NCBI RefSeq assembly: GCF_039233145.1
Contig: NZ_CP136419.1
Coordinates: forward strand, 62,001 to 126,000
DNA: 64,000 nt
From: Moorella humiferrea
Lineage (GTDB): Bacteria; Bacillota; DSM-521; Neomoorellales; Neomoorellaceae
Reading direction: 5' to 3'
Below are positions 55,771 through 63,967 of this stretch, in pieces. The position numbers and the translations under genes were made by a program. The notes beneath the pieces were generated by a model that had not been told where the DNA came from, searched no databases, and was given only the letters and a program-made list of their open reading frames with translations. Within the stretch, counting starts at the first letter, position 1, and every line of letters begins with the position of its first letter.

Positions 55771-55798
55771 CGGGGCGGTATTTTAAAAAGCCGCCCCG
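55771..55798 (+). repeat. Hairpin between lyase and malic enzyme genes
   Basis: CGGGGCGG/CCGCCCCG arms with a 12-base AT-rich loop. There is no T run after it, so it is probably an mRNA processing or stability element rather than a terminator. Confidence 0.5.
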
Positions 55799-55842
55799 CT
55801 ACCCAACTTTAGATAGTCTGAAATGAAGGGGGACGAAGGGCT

Positions 55843-57069
55843 GTGAATACCCAAGAAAGGGCCCTGCAGCTACATAAAGAGTGGCAGGGTAAAATTGAAA
55901 TTAAGGGTCGTGCGCCGGCGCGGGACGCGGTAGATCTTTCTCTAGCTTATACTCCCGGTGTCGCCGAGCCCTGCAAGGAAATCCATAAAGATCCCAAACT
56001 GGTGGACGTCTATACCCGTCGCTGGAACCTGGTGGCCGTCGTATCCGACGGGTCGGCGGTCTTGGGTCTCGGCAACATCGGCGCCCGGGCGGCCATGCCG
56101 GTCATGGAAGGCAAAAGCCTTCTCTTTAAAACCTTTGCCGGCGTAGACGCCTTCCCCATCTGCATCGATTCCCAGGATGTAGATGAAATCGTCAGGACTG
56201 TCCAATTGTTAACGCCGACCTTTGGCGGTGTCAACCTGGAAGACATTGCCGCACCCCGCTGCTTTGAAATTGAGCGGCGCCTTAAAGAGACGACTGACAT
56301 CCCTATCTTCCATGACGATCAGCACGGTACCGCAGTAGTCGTATTGGCAGGCATTATCAATGCCTGTAAAGTTACCAAGCGGGAACTGGGCGATTTGAAG
56401 GTGGTAATTAACGGCGCCGGTGCCGCCGGCATCGCCTCGGCCAAGCTCCTCTTGAGTGTCGGAGTAAAGGACGTTATCCTGTGCGATTCCAAGGGTATCA
56501 TTTCTTCGAAACGCCAGGATCTCAATACCGAAAAGCAAGAAATGCTCAAAATCACCAATAAAGAAGACCGCAGCGGCACCCTGGCCGACGCCATGGTGGG
56601 CGCCAACTGCTTCATCGGGCTTTCGGTGAAGGACGCCGTTACCCAGGATATGGTGCGCTCCATGGGTAAGGATGCCATCCTCTTTGCCATGGCCAATCCC
56701 ATTCCCGAGATCTATCCCGACAAAGCCAAGGAAGCAGGTGCCGCCGTCGTTGGTACCGGTCGCAGCGACTTCCCCAACCAGGTCAACAACGTTTTGGGCT
56801 TCCCCGGCATCTTCCGCGGCGCCCTTGATGTAAAAGCCAGCGATATCAACGACGCTATGAAGATTGCCGCCGCCCACGCCCTGGCTGATCTGGTGGGCGA
56901 ACGCCTGTCGGCGGAGTTTGTCCTGCCTGAAGCCTTCGACATGCGGGTGGCTCCGGCAGTGGCCGCCGCCGTCGCCAAGGCCGCCATGGAGAGCGGCGTA
57001 GCCCGCGAGCCCAAGGACCCCGAATGGGTAAAGAAACATACAGAAGAATTAATCGGCCTGAATCGCTGA
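55843..57069 (+). CDS. NAD(P)-dependent malic enzyme, decarboxylating
   Basis: A 408-residue malic enzyme of the short bacterial type, turning malate and NAD(P) into pyruvate, CO2 and NAD(P)H. Catalytic Tyr36 in SLAYTPGVAEP, Lys region in RRWNLVAVVSDGSAVLGLGNIG, metal ligands in DDQHGTAVV, and nucleotide loop VINGAGAAGIASAKLLL. It has no C-terminal phosphotransacetylase domain. GTG start after AAGGGGGACGAAGG. It follows the lyase gene by 90 bases and completes a route malyl-CoA - malate - pyruvate. Confidence 0.93.
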   Translation: MNTQERALQLHKEWQGKIEIKGRAPARDAVDLSLAYTPGVAEPCKEIHKDPKLVDVYTRRWNLVAVVSDGSAVLGLGNIGARAAMPVMEGKSLLFKTFAGVDAFPICIDSQDVDEIVRTVQLLTPTFGGVNLEDIAAPRCFEIERRLKETTDIPIFHDDQHGTAVVVLAGIINACKVTKRELGDLKVVINGAGAAGIASAKLLLSVGVKDVILCDSKGIISSKRQDLNTEKQEMLKITNKEDRSGTLADAMVGANCFIGLSVKDAVTQDMVRSMGKDAILFAMANPIPEIYPDKAKEAGAAVVGTGRSDFPNQVNNVLGFPGIFRGALDVKASDINDAMKIAAAHALADLVGERLSAEFVLPEAFDMRVAPAVAAAVAKAAMESGVAREPKDPEWVKKHTEELIGLNR

Positions 57070-57098
57070 TTAAGGTTACAACACCTTACCCAGATAAT

Positions 57099-57125
57099 GC
57101 CGTCCAGCAATTGGACGGCTTTTTT
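57099..57125 (+). terminator. Terminator after the malic enzyme gene
   Basis: GCCGTCCA/TGGACGGC stem with a short AT-containing loop and six T. It ends the 52353-57069 unit. Confidence 0.9.
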
Positions 57126-57143
57126 GATGCATTGCGGCCGTAG

Positions 57144-57323
57144 ATGGCGGAAAGAATAAAGGAAAAAAAGGCGGTGTTAATCTTGCAAAACCGTATAGAA
57201 AACCCCAATTATCCCCTGGAGGCGCCAAAGCCCGACAGCGTACCCCATCCCGAAACCTCTCCGCCGGAGTTTCCCCAGGAAAGACCTATACTTGATCCCC
57301 CCGCGGGGGATTTTCTGTTATAA
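57144..57323 (+). CDS. Small proline-rich reading frame, doubtful
   Basis: A 59-residue frame (ATG 57144; GTG 57174 and TTG 57183 are alternatives) with a basic start (MAERIKEKKAV) and a proline/glutamate-rich end (PHPETSPPEFPQERPILDPP). No family recognised. The ribosome binding site is weak for the ATG and moderate (AAGG) for the others. A terminator-like hairpin overlaps its 3' end. It may be a real small protein or a chance frame in the leader of panB. Confidence 0.3.
   Translation: MAERIKEKKAVLILQNRIENPNYPLEAPKPDSVPHPETSPPEFPQERPILDPPAGDFLL
57294..57316 (+). terminator. Terminator-like hairpin before panB
   Basis: ATCCCCC/GGGGGAT stem with a three-base loop and TTTT tail, 70 bases before panB. 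Together with the TATAAT at 57319-57324 just after it, it may separate the panB transcript from upstream transcription. Confidence 0.55.
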
Positions 57324-57384
57324 TACATATAGATGGGCATGATTTCCAAGCTGGCGCATGCCAGGGAATAGGAGGGAGATAATA

Positions 57385-58194
57385 ATGGCCGGACGCGCTA
57401 AAGTCACCCTGCCCCAGCTCCAGGCCATGAAGGAGAGGGGAGATAAGATTGCCATGGTCACCGCTTATGATTATTCCGCCGCGCTGCTGGCGGATAGGGC
57501 CGGTATGGATATGATCCTGGTAGGCGATTCTTTGGGTATGGTTGTCCTGGGCTATTCAAGTACCGTACCCGTAACAATGGAAGAGATGATCCATCATACG
57601 AAGGCCGTTATGCGGGCCAATCCGGCGGCCCTGGTGGTGGCCGACCTGCCCTTCCTGTCTTACCAGACCGGTATAAAGGATGCCGTTTACAACGCCGGGC
57701 GTCTGGTAAAGGAGGGCGGTGCTGACGCCGTCAAGCTCGAGGGAGGTCGGGCTATGGCGCCTGTGGTACGGGCCATAGTAGATGCCGGCATTCCAGTAAT
57801 GGGCCATTTAGGGCTGACCCCCCAGTCGGCCGTCCAGCTCGGCGGCTACCGGGTCCAGGGACGCGAGCAAGAAGCCGCCGACAGGATTGCCGCCGATGCC
57901 GAAGCCCTGGCGGAAGCCGGCGTTTTCTCCCTGGTGCTGGAATGCGTACCTGTAGAGCTGGCGCGGCGGATAACGGCAGCCTTGAAGGTTCCCACCATCG
58001 GCATCGGCGCCGGGCCCCATTGTGACGGGCAGGTCCTGGTCTTCCACGACCTCCTGGGCCTTTTCGATCGTTTCCGACCCAAGTTTGTCAAGTGTTATGT
58101 TAATCTTAGTGAGATTATAGTGAATGCCCTCGCTTCCTACCGGGAAGAAGTGCGCCAGGGCAGATTCCCCGACGAAGGGCATAGTTTTCAATAA
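57385..58194 (+). CDS. panB: 3-methyl-2-oxobutanoate hydroxymethyltransferase
   Basis: A 269-residue PanB, making ketopantoate from 2-ketoisovalerate and methylene-THF for pantothenate and CoA. Visible: IAMVTAYDYSAALLADRAGMD, ILVGDSLGMVVLGYSSTVPV (metal-binding Asp), DAVKLEGG with metal Glu/Lys region, and IGIGAGPHCDGQVLVFHDLLG. ATG 57385 with AGGAGGGAG; the longer frame to 57358 is unlikely. panC and panD do not follow. It uses a C1-folate, thus draws on the same pool as fhs. Confidence 0.95.
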   Translation: MAGRAKVTLPQLQAMKERGDKIAMVTAYDYSAALLADRAGMDMILVGDSLGMVVLGYSSTVPVTMEEMIHHTKAVMRANPAALVVADLPFLSYQTGIKDAVYNAGRLVKEGGADAVKLEGGRAMAPVVRAIVDAGIPVMGHLGLTPQSAVQLGGYRVQGREQEAADRIAADAEALAEAGVFSLVLECVPVELARRITAALKVPTIGIGAGPHCDGQVLVFHDLLGLFDRFRPKFVKCYVNLSEIIVNALASYREEVRQGRFPDEGHSFQ

Positions 58195-58219
58195 AAGCGT
58201 CCATGGAGGGCACAACCTC

Positions 58220-58930
58220 TTGCTCAATTATGTGGACCTGCTTTTGCTTTTGTTACTGGCGGCGGGAGCCTGGCAGGGGTACCGCTACGGGTTCGTGAAC
58301 CTGATCGCCGGCTGGATTAGTTACCTGGTGGCGGCGTTGGCGGGCGTCCTTTACGCCCGGCCCCTGGCGGAAGTCCTGGACCGGGCCTGGAACTTAACCG
58401 ATCGGTGGGGCCAAAACATTGCACCCCTTTTACCCCTGCCGCGTCCGGTTTTAGGCCAGCCCTGGGGAAAAGAGGCCTTAAACCAGCTGGGAATCCTCTT
58501 AAATAGCCTGCCACTACCTGAAACGGTTAAACAAAGCATCCTGGAGGGGGCCGCGGGGGCTTCCGGCAACATCCTGGGACAGGTCCTGGCAGCAAGGATT
58601 GCTTTTTTAGGCCTCGAGTTGTTGACCCTTGCCGGCATCTTCGGAGGAACATTATTTTTCTTACGCCGGCTGGCACGGTGGGGTATGAAGGGCGGTATAG
58701 TACCCGGGGGCTTTTTCAACCGCGGTCTGGGTCTATTTATGGGCCTTCTAGGCAGGGCATTTTGGCTGGCCGTGGCGGTAGGAGCGGCGCGCTCCATCTT
58801 TTCTTTACCCTTTGCGACTGCAGTCCCGGCCCTTGTGCCCGTGGCCAGGCAATTTTACAACTCGGAGGTAGCCCGTCACCTTAACCAATTTTATGACTGG
58901 CTGCTTGTCTTGTGGTATACCCTAATTTAG
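58220..58930 (+). CDS. CvpA-family membrane protein
   Basis: A 236-residue protein with four to five hydrophobic segments. NYVDLLLLLLLAAGAWQGYRYGFVN is the CvpA signature (D-x2-L ... GxxRGF-type turn), with later helices IAFLGLELLTLAGIFGGTLFF and GLFMGLLGRAFWLAVAVGAA. TTG 58220 has GGAGGG nine bases before; the frame overlaps panB upstream but without a ribosome binding site. Role of Firmicute CvpA homologues is unknown. Confidence 0.75.
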   Translation: MLNYVDLLLLLLLAAGAWQGYRYGFVNLIAGWISYLVAALAGVLYARPLAEVLDRAWNLTDRWGQNIAPLLPLPRPVLGQPWGKEALNQLGILLNSLPLPETVKQSILEGAAGASGNILGQVLAARIAFLGLELLTLAGIFGGTLFFLRRLARWGMKGGIVPGGFFNRGLGLFMGLLGRAFWLAVAVGAARSIFSLPFATAVPALVPVARQFYNSEVARHLNQFYDWLLVLWYTLI

Positions 58931-58956
58931 AAGAGCGATCGAAGGAGGATTATTCC

Positions 58957-60387
58957 ATGACAGATAGGGAAGAGAATAGGGCTAAAAAATTATTGGAAGA
59001 GTTGTCCCTGCCGCAAAAGAGTGCCTGGGAGCGTATAGACAGTGAAACAAAAGAAAAGGTTTTTTCCTTTGCTGAAGGATATAAGGCTTTCTTAAGCCGT
59101 GCTAAGACGGAACGTGAGGCCGTGCGCCTTGCCCTGGATGCTGCCGTGAGAAGAGGGTTTACTTCCCTTCTGGACTGCCCTTCAGGCCGGGTATTAAGTG
59201 CCGGCAGCCGTTTTTATTTAGAATGGCGGGGGAAAGTATTGCTTTTAGGGATAGTAGGGAGGACCGGCCTTGATGAAGGGGTAAGGCTAATAGGAGCCCA
59301 TGTTGATGCGCCCCGGCTGGACTTAAAACCCATGCCCCTCTATGAAAAAGCGGGACTGGCCCTGTTTAAAACCCATTATTATGGCGGCATCAAAAAATAC
59401 CAGTGGACGGCTCTGCCCCTGGCCCTGCATGGTGTTATTATGTTAAGAAACGGCAGACGGGTGGAGGTGGTAATCGGCGAGGGTGAGGACGAACCTATTT
59501 TTACCATCAGCGACTTGCTACCCCATCTGGCCAAGGAACAAATGAAGAAAAATATGGAAGAGGCTTTAAGCGGAGACGATTTAAACCTGGTGGTAGGCAG
59601 TATGCCTTATCCTGCCGGTGACGATGTCAAAGATAAGGTCCGCCTGGCTGTCCTCAATTTGTTAAATGAGCGCTACGGCGTTGTGGAAGAGGACTTGATA
59701 ACAGCCGAACTCGAGTTGGTGCCGGCCGGTCCGGCCCGGGATTTGGGCTTTGACCGTTCCCTGGTGGGGGGGTACGGTCAGGACGACCGCGTATGCGCCT
59801 ATACCGCCCTCCAAGCCCTTCTTGATACGGACGTTCCCCATAACACGGCCCTGGTACTCCTGGTCGATAAAGAGGAAATCGGGAGCACCGGGAACACCGG
59901 TGCCCATTCCCGGTTTTTAGAATATGCCCTGACGGAGCTGGCGGCGCGGACGGGCGGTACCGATATAATCCAGGTGGGAAGGATTATGGCCAATTCCCAG
60001 GCCCTCTCCGCCGACGTGACCGCCGGCGTCGATCCTACCTACGAAAACGTCTTCGATCTGTATAATGCATCCCGTCTGGGATACGGCGTGGTTTTAAACA
60101 AGTATTCCGGCTCAAGGGGTAAATATGATGCCAACGACGCCAGTGCCGAATTCATGGGCCGGCTGCGCGATATCTTCAACCAGAACCGTGTGATCTGGCA
60201 GAGCGGCGAACTGGGCAAGGTGGACGCCGGCGGCGGCGGAACGATAGCCAAGTTTCTGGCCTATTTCGGCCTGGACGTGGCCGACTGCGGTCCGGCCCTC
60301 TTATCCATGCATGCCCCTTTGGAGATAGCCAGCAAGGTGGATATTTATATGGCCTACCGGGCATACAGGGCCTTCCTTGCCGGATAG
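58957..60387 (+). CDS. M18 family aminopeptidase
   Basis: A 476-residue zinc aminopeptidase of the M18 (aspartyl aminopeptidase-like) family. Metal and catalytic motifs: IGAHVDAPRLDLKPMPLYE (first His/Asp), VLLVDKEEIGSTGNTGAHS (catalytic Glu), SADVTAGVDPTYENVFD, and a C-terminal SMHAPLEIASKVD with the last His. ATG 58957 after GAAGGAGG; the frame to 58912 overlaps the previous gene. It removes N-terminal residues from peptides, cytosolic. Confidence 0.94.
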   Translation: MTDREENRAKKLLEELSLPQKSAWERIDSETKEKVFSFAEGYKAFLSRAKTEREAVRLALDAAVRRGFTSLLDCPSGRVLSAGSRFYLEWRGKVLLLGIVGRTGLDEGVRLIGAHVDAPRLDLKPMPLYEKAGLALFKTHYYGGIKKYQWTALPLALHGVIMLRNGRRVEVVIGEGEDEPIFTISDLLPHLAKEQMKKNMEEALSGDDLNLVVGSMPYPAGDDVKDKVRLAVLNLLNERYGVVEEDLITAELELVPAGPARDLGFDRSLVGGYGQDDRVCAYTALQALLDTDVPHNTALVLLVDKEEIGSTGNTGAHSRFLEYALTELAARTGGTDIIQVGRIMANSQALSADVTAGVDPTYENVFDLYNASRLGYGVVLNKYSGSRGKYDANDASAEFMGRLRDIFNQNRVIWQSGELGKVDAGGGGTIAKFLAYFGLDVADCGPALLSMHAPLEIASKVDIYMAYRAYRAFLAG

Positions 60388-60432
60388 ATTTAAGCAGGAA
60401 AAGTAAATAACATGGAGAAAATATAAAACTAT

Positions 60433-60476
60433 AGCCCTGGTACCTTTTAAAGAGCGGGCGCCGGGGCTTTTCTTTT
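60433..60476 (+). terminator. Terminator after the aminopeptidase gene
   Basis: AGCCCTGG/CCGGGGCT arms (one G-T pair) with a 20-base loop, then a T-rich tail. Confidence 0.6.
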
Positions 60477-60495
60477 AAAAGGAGGATTGAAAGGC

Positions 60496-61077
60496 TTGGA
60501 AAAGGTAGTAGACGCCCGCGGGCTGGCCTGCCCCCAGCCGGTTATCCAGACGAAGAAAGCCCTGGAAACCCTGTCACCGGACGGCGAGCTGGTAACCATC
60601 GTCGACAATGAAGTGGCCCGGGATAACGTTTTAAAACTGGTACGCAGCATGGAATGCGTTGCCAGCGTGAGGGAGCAGGGAAATGAATACTATATCCACA
60701 TCCGCAAGGAATCCCTACCGTCCACCCAATTAAGCGTCCATCCCGGCCAGGTGCTTCTGGTGACCTCGGCGACCTTGGGCCGTGGTTCGGAAGAACTGGG
60801 CGGCGTCCTCATGCGCAGTTTTTTCTACAGCCTGAGTGAAACGGAGGTATTGCCCCGGCGAATAATTTTTATTAACAGCGGCGTTCATCTTTGCTGCCAG
60901 GGCTCACCGGTGCTGGACAGCCTGTTGGCTTTAGAACAAAAGGGAGTTGAAGTTCTGGCCTGCGGGACCTGCCTCGACTATTACCATCTGAAAGAAAAAT
61001 TGTGCATCGGTAGTGTTACTAATATGTACACCATTATTGAGCACCTGACGGCTGCTGAAAAGGTCATTACCCTCTAG
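60496..61077 (+). CDS. yedF: YedF: TusA domain fused to DsrE-like domain, selenium metabolism protein
   Basis: A 193-residue protein: N-terminal TusA-like domain (VVDARGLACPQPVIQTKKAL, Cys12 in the CPxP motif) and C-terminal DsrE-like domain with IIFINSGVHLCCQGSPVLDS and CGTCLDYYHLKEKLCIGSVTNM. This fusion is the YedF family seen with selenium-dependent pathways. It fits an organism with selenocysteine formate dehydrogenase. No selABD or selenouridine gene is adjacent. TTG 60496 is chosen because GGAGG lies 10 bases upstream; TTG 60487 is too close. Confidence 0.9.
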   Translation: MEKVVDARGLACPQPVIQTKKALETLSPDGELVTIVDNEVARDNVLKLVRSMECVASVREQGNEYYIHIRKESLPSTQLSVHPGQVLLVTSATLGRGSEELGGVLMRSFFYSLSETEVLPRRIIFINSGVHLCCQGSPVLDSLLALEQKGVEVLACGTCLDYYHLKEKLCIGSVTNMYTIIEHLTAAEKVITL

Positions 61078-61090
61078 GAAGTGATGCCTC

Positions 61091-61972
61091 ATGCTGTGGA
61101 GGCTCGGGCGCTACCGGGACAAGGGGCGACTGGCCCAGGCCCTGGCGGAAAGCCGGGGCAAAATCCCCGGGGCCCTGCGCCGGGAATTGCTGCGGCTGGG
61201 GGCCGTGGAATTGGCCCGTTTTCTGGCAGATCTGTGGCCGCAGCTGGAACGGGCCACCAGGCAACAATTGACCGCCCTGGCAGAAGAAGAAGGTATAATC
61301 GGCGCCTGGCTGGAAGTGCTGGAGGAGGGGAAACCCTTCGAGAAAACGGCGGCGGCCGCCGTCCTCGGGGAAATGGAAGTCAAGGCCGCCCTCGGCCCTT
61401 TGCTGGCGGCCCTGGGGGATGGAGATGGAGGCGTACAGATGGCCGTTACCGCCGCCCTCATTCGCCTGGGTGATGCGCGCTGCCTCGGCCCCCTGCTGGT
61501 GGCCCTGAAGGAACCCCGGCGCTGGCCGCCGGCTCGGGTGGCTGAGATACTCCTGGCCTTTAAACAGGAAAGCCTGCCCCTTCTCCTGGAACTCCTGGAG
61601 CGGGAAACCGACGAAGAAATGACTGTGCGGTTAATAAATATCCTCGCCACCTTTAAGGAAGGGCAGTCGTTGACCGCTTTGACACGTTTCCTTGACGACG
61701 AACGGGAAGATGTGCGCCGGGCGGCGGCTTCAGCCCTGGGTGAAATAGGCTGTTTTACTGGCGCCCGGGCGTTGGTAAAGGCCTTGAAGGATCCTTCCGC
61801 CGGGGTGAGGGCGGCGGCCGCCCTTGCCCTGGGGAAGTTAAAATCCAGGGAAGCCTTAAGCTCTTTAAAGGAATGTCTGGCCGATAAATCCTGGGAGGTC
61901 CGGACTGCCGCCGCCGCTGCCCTTGGGGAGATAGGAACGGCAGGAGAAGCCCATCCGACGAAGGGGGAATGA
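61091..61972 (+). CDS. HEAT-repeat protein
   Basis: A 293-residue all-helical protein with about six HEAT/PBS-lyase-type repeats: TAAAAVLGEMEVKAALGPLL, ALIRLGDARCLGPLLVALK, ASALGEIGCFTGARALVKAL and ALALGKLKSREALSSLKECL are successive units of roughly 31 residues. Such solenoids bind other proteins; some are phycobilin-lyase relatives, which makes no sense here. ATG 61091, 14 bases after yedF, in one operon with yedF and the DUF951 gene. Confidence 0.85.
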   Translation: MLWRLGRYRDKGRLAQALAESRGKIPGALRRELLRLGAVELARFLADLWPQLERATRQQLTALAEEEGIIGAWLEVLEEGKPFEKTAAAAVLGEMEVKAALGPLLAALGDGDGGVQMAVTAALIRLGDARCLGPLLVALKEPRRWPPARVAEILLAFKQESLPLLLELLERETDEEMTVRLINILATFKEGQSLTALTRFLDDEREDVRRAAASALGEIGCFTGARALVKALKDPSAGVRAAAALALGKLKSREALSSLKECLADKSWEVRTAAAAALGEIGTAGEAHPTKGE

Positions 61973-61976
61973 GAGG

Positions 61977-62162
61977 GTGGACTTGCGCGTCGGCGATATT
62001 GTCCAGACTAGAAAAAAGCACCCCTGCGGCAGCGATCGTTGGGAGATTTTGCGGGTGGGAATGGATTTCCGCCTGCGGTGCCTGGGGTGCGGTCGCCTCA
62101 TCCTCATACCCCGTCTTAAGGCGGAAAAAAGCATTAAAAAGGTGGAGGTTAAATCGCCTTAA
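61977..62162 (+). CDS. DUF951 family protein
   Basis: A 61-residue protein matching DUF951: DLRVGDIVQTRKKHPCGSDRW, then ILRVGMDFRLRCLGCGRLILIPR. Three conserved Cys and a His suggest zinc. Function unknown; in Firmicutes it often lies near ychF or rpsF. GTG start with GGGGG upstream; it overlaps the convergent gene by 14 bases. Confidence 0.92.
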   Translation: MDLRVGDIVQTRKKHPCGSDRWEILRVGMDFRLRCLGCGRLILIPRLKAEKSIKKVEVKSP

Positions 62163-62658
62163 GGAAAGATGTCAGGGACATCTTATCCGAGGCCGGGGCG
62201 GTCTTTCTCTCACATAAAAGGCGCAGGTAATTAAGATTGAGGAGAAGCCGGCGACATTCGTTGAGACTGGGCACATGGTCCGGCTTTAGGATCACGGTGG
62301 AATACCGGCGGGCTTCCTCTGCCTCCAGGTAGCTTCCCAGGAGCACCGGTCGTCCCAGTTCTTTTTCGATTGTTTTTGCCGCCGCCTTAGCCGTGGGACA
62401 GTGGTTGGCTAAAAACATACATGTAGGGAAGACGAAACAATCTACTTTATCCCGGCGAATCATGCGCCGGGCTATCTCCAGCCGGGCATCCCCGGGACAT
62501 CCGGGGCAGGGTTCAAAAGACACTATTTTAGCGCCCGGGAGGCCGCCTAAAGGCCCTTCTTTTTTTTCTACGGCCAGAAAGCAGAGGACGTGGGCTTGAT
62601 GGCCGGGGCAGCCCTTTTTCCAATAATCGCCGCAGGTAATAATACCGACACGCAGCAT
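62149..62658 (-). CDS. CGGC-domain protein (putative metal-binding)
   Basis: A 169-residue protein beginning LRVGIITCGDYWKKGCPGH, with the core CPGCPGDARLEIARRMIR (variant of the CGGC motif) and VFPTCMFLANHCP; a typical late PVLLGSYLEAE matches the (V)GTH region. CGGC proteins are thought to bind metal through the cysteines; no enzymatic role is established. RBS AAAAGGAG precedes the ATG on the minus strand. Single gene, convergent with DUF951. Confidence 0.75.
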   Translation of the reverse strand: MLRVGIITCGDYWKKGCPGHQAHVLCFLAVEKKEGPLGGLPGAKIVSFEPCPGCPGDARLEIARRMIRRDKVDCFVFPTCMFLANHCPTAKAAAKTIEKELGRPVLLGSYLEAEEARRYSTVILKPDHVPSLNECRRLLLNLNYLRLLCERKTAPASDKMSLTSFLKAI

Positions 62659-62828
62659 GACGTAAAACTCCTTTTAACGTTTCTCCATTAACATCAAACG
62701 ATAGCAGTTTAACATATTTTTCTAGAAAAAAATGTCGGAAGGTGGCAGGCAGGACAACTTAATAATTTTAAAAAAAATTAAATTGCTCTTGAGAAGACTA
62801 TCGTATGGTTTATATTTCTTCTTAAGTA

Positions 62829-62837
62829 TGGTAGAAT
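62829..62837 (+). promoter_or_regulatory. Extended -10 promoter for the thioesterase gene
   Basis: TGG followed by TAGAAT (62832-62837). Transcription near 62844 would leave the ATG at 62841 untranscribed and favours the ATG at 62874. Confidence 0.4.
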
Positions 62838-62873
62838 AAAATGGTAACTTTATACTGCACGCTGGTGATCTAC

Positions 62874-63638
62874 ATGTTTCCCGCTACATACCAGAGGTCC
62901 TATGAAGTCCGCTATTATGAAACAAATTTTATGCTGGAAGCCACGCCGGTTACCATACTGGGTTACCTGGAAGAAACGGCGACCTATCATTCCCAAACTG
63001 TCGGCAATACCATTAAAAGGCTTCAAGATCTCGGGCGGGGCTGGGTCGTCTATCGCTATCATTTGCAAATGGAGCGTTATCCCTGCTGGCAGGAAAGGAT
63101 AACCGTAACGACGTGGGTGGAACGTTTCCAGCGATGTTTCGCCTACCGTAATTTTTACATTTACGATGCCGGCGCCAACCTGGTGGGCCGGGCTGCTTCC
63201 GTATGGATTTTTTTAGATATCGCCGCGAGAAAGCCCTTACGGATACCGCCTGAGATAATGGCACCTTATGGAATACATCCGGAGGCGGCCGTGCCGGAGG
63301 GTTTTAGCGATCTTGTTGAGCCGGAAGAACTGGAAACCGTGGGGGAATTTACCGTAGGAGCGGCCGACCTGGACATCAACCGCCATGCCAACAACAAACG
63401 CTATATTCACTGGCTCCTCGAGGGGGTTCCCCTGGAAGTTCACCGCTGTGCCTTTGCCAACGAGCTGGAGGTTATCTATAAAAAAGACGCCCGGTACGGC
63501 GATCATATCGTAAACCAGTGCCGGGAATTAGAGGGTGGAGACGGAGCCCGGCACTATCTTCACCGCCTTATCTGCCCCGAGAAGGAGCTGGTGCTCACCC
63601 TGGCCAGAACTTCCTGGCAGAAGCGTAAAGACCCGTGA
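62874..63638 (+). CDS. Acyl-ACP thioesterase (FatA/B family)
   Basis: A 254-residue double hotdog protein. First domain: YEVRYYETNFMLEATPVTILGYLEETATYHS; second domain: LDINRHANNKRYIHWLLEGV, the N/H catalytic motif of FatA/FatB, with YKKDARYGDHI close after. It releases fatty acids from acyl carrier protein. In bacteria it likely supplies free fatty acids for membrane or spore lipids. ATG 62874 is preferred from promoter position; ATG 62841 gives 11 more residues. Confidence 0.9.
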   Translation: MFPATYQRSYEVRYYETNFMLEATPVTILGYLEETATYHSQTVGNTIKRLQDLGRGWVVYRYHLQMERYPCWQERITVTTWVERFQRCFAYRNFYIYDAGANLVGRAASVWIFLDIAARKPLRIPPEIMAPYGIHPEAAVPEGFSDLVEPEELETVGEFTVGAADLDINRHANNKRYIHWLLEGVPLEVHRCAFANELEVIYKKDARYGDHIVNQCRELEGGDGARHYLHRLICPEKELVLTLARTSWQKRKDP

Positions 63639-63657
63639 GGGCGAAAGGGGGAAGGGG

Positions 63658-63918
63658 ATGCGACCCGATTTGGAAGTAAAGCTTACCCACGACGGGAGGG
63701 AATGGATTGCCGCCGACGGGGATTTCGAGGTGCGCGGGCGCACCTTAAAGGAGCTGGATCAAAATATAAAAAAGGCGCTGGAGTCAAGGGGAGGATTTTG
63801 CGAAGGGACACAGGTAAAGATATTGATGAAGTTCGCCCACGAAACCCTGCCTGACTACCAACGCGTCCGCCAGTATATGCCCGCCTATTTCAACCGCTGG
63901 CTCGTTATTAAAATGTAA
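63658..63918 (+). CDS. Small hypothetical protein
   Basis: An 86-residue protein, strand-rich at first (LEVKLTHDGREWIAADGDFEVRG) then a helix (LKELDQNIKKALES), ending in FAHETLPDYQRVRQYMPAYF. I do not recognise a family. ATG 63658 with an unusually strong purine-rich GGGGGAAGGGG upstream; 19 bases after the thioesterase stop, same operon. Confidence 0.7.
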   Translation: MRPDLEVKLTHDGREWIAADGDFEVRGRTLKELDQNIKKALESRGGFCEGTQVKILMKFAHETLPDYQRVRQYMPAYFNRWLVIKM

Positions 63919-63937
63919 ACTTTAAACCGAATAAATC

Positions 63938-63967
63938 TTGCTTCCCGAAAATCTTTTATGATATAAT
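63938..63967 (+). promoter_or_regulatory. Sigma-A promoter at the window end
   Basis: TTGCTT (63938-63943), 18-base spacer, TATAAT (63962-63967). It probably drives a gene starting beyond base 64000. Confidence 0.7.

Noticed and set aside
55771-55798. Hairpin as terminator between lyase and malic enzyme genes
   Set aside because: No T run follows, and the malic enzyme fits the same pathway, so I keep the two in one unit.
56209-57039. 276-codon frame antisense to the malic enzyme gene
   Set aside because: Glycine/histidine-rich translation without recognisable fold; shadow of the real gene. The frame at 52770-53369 opposite the synthetase gene is rejected for the same reason.
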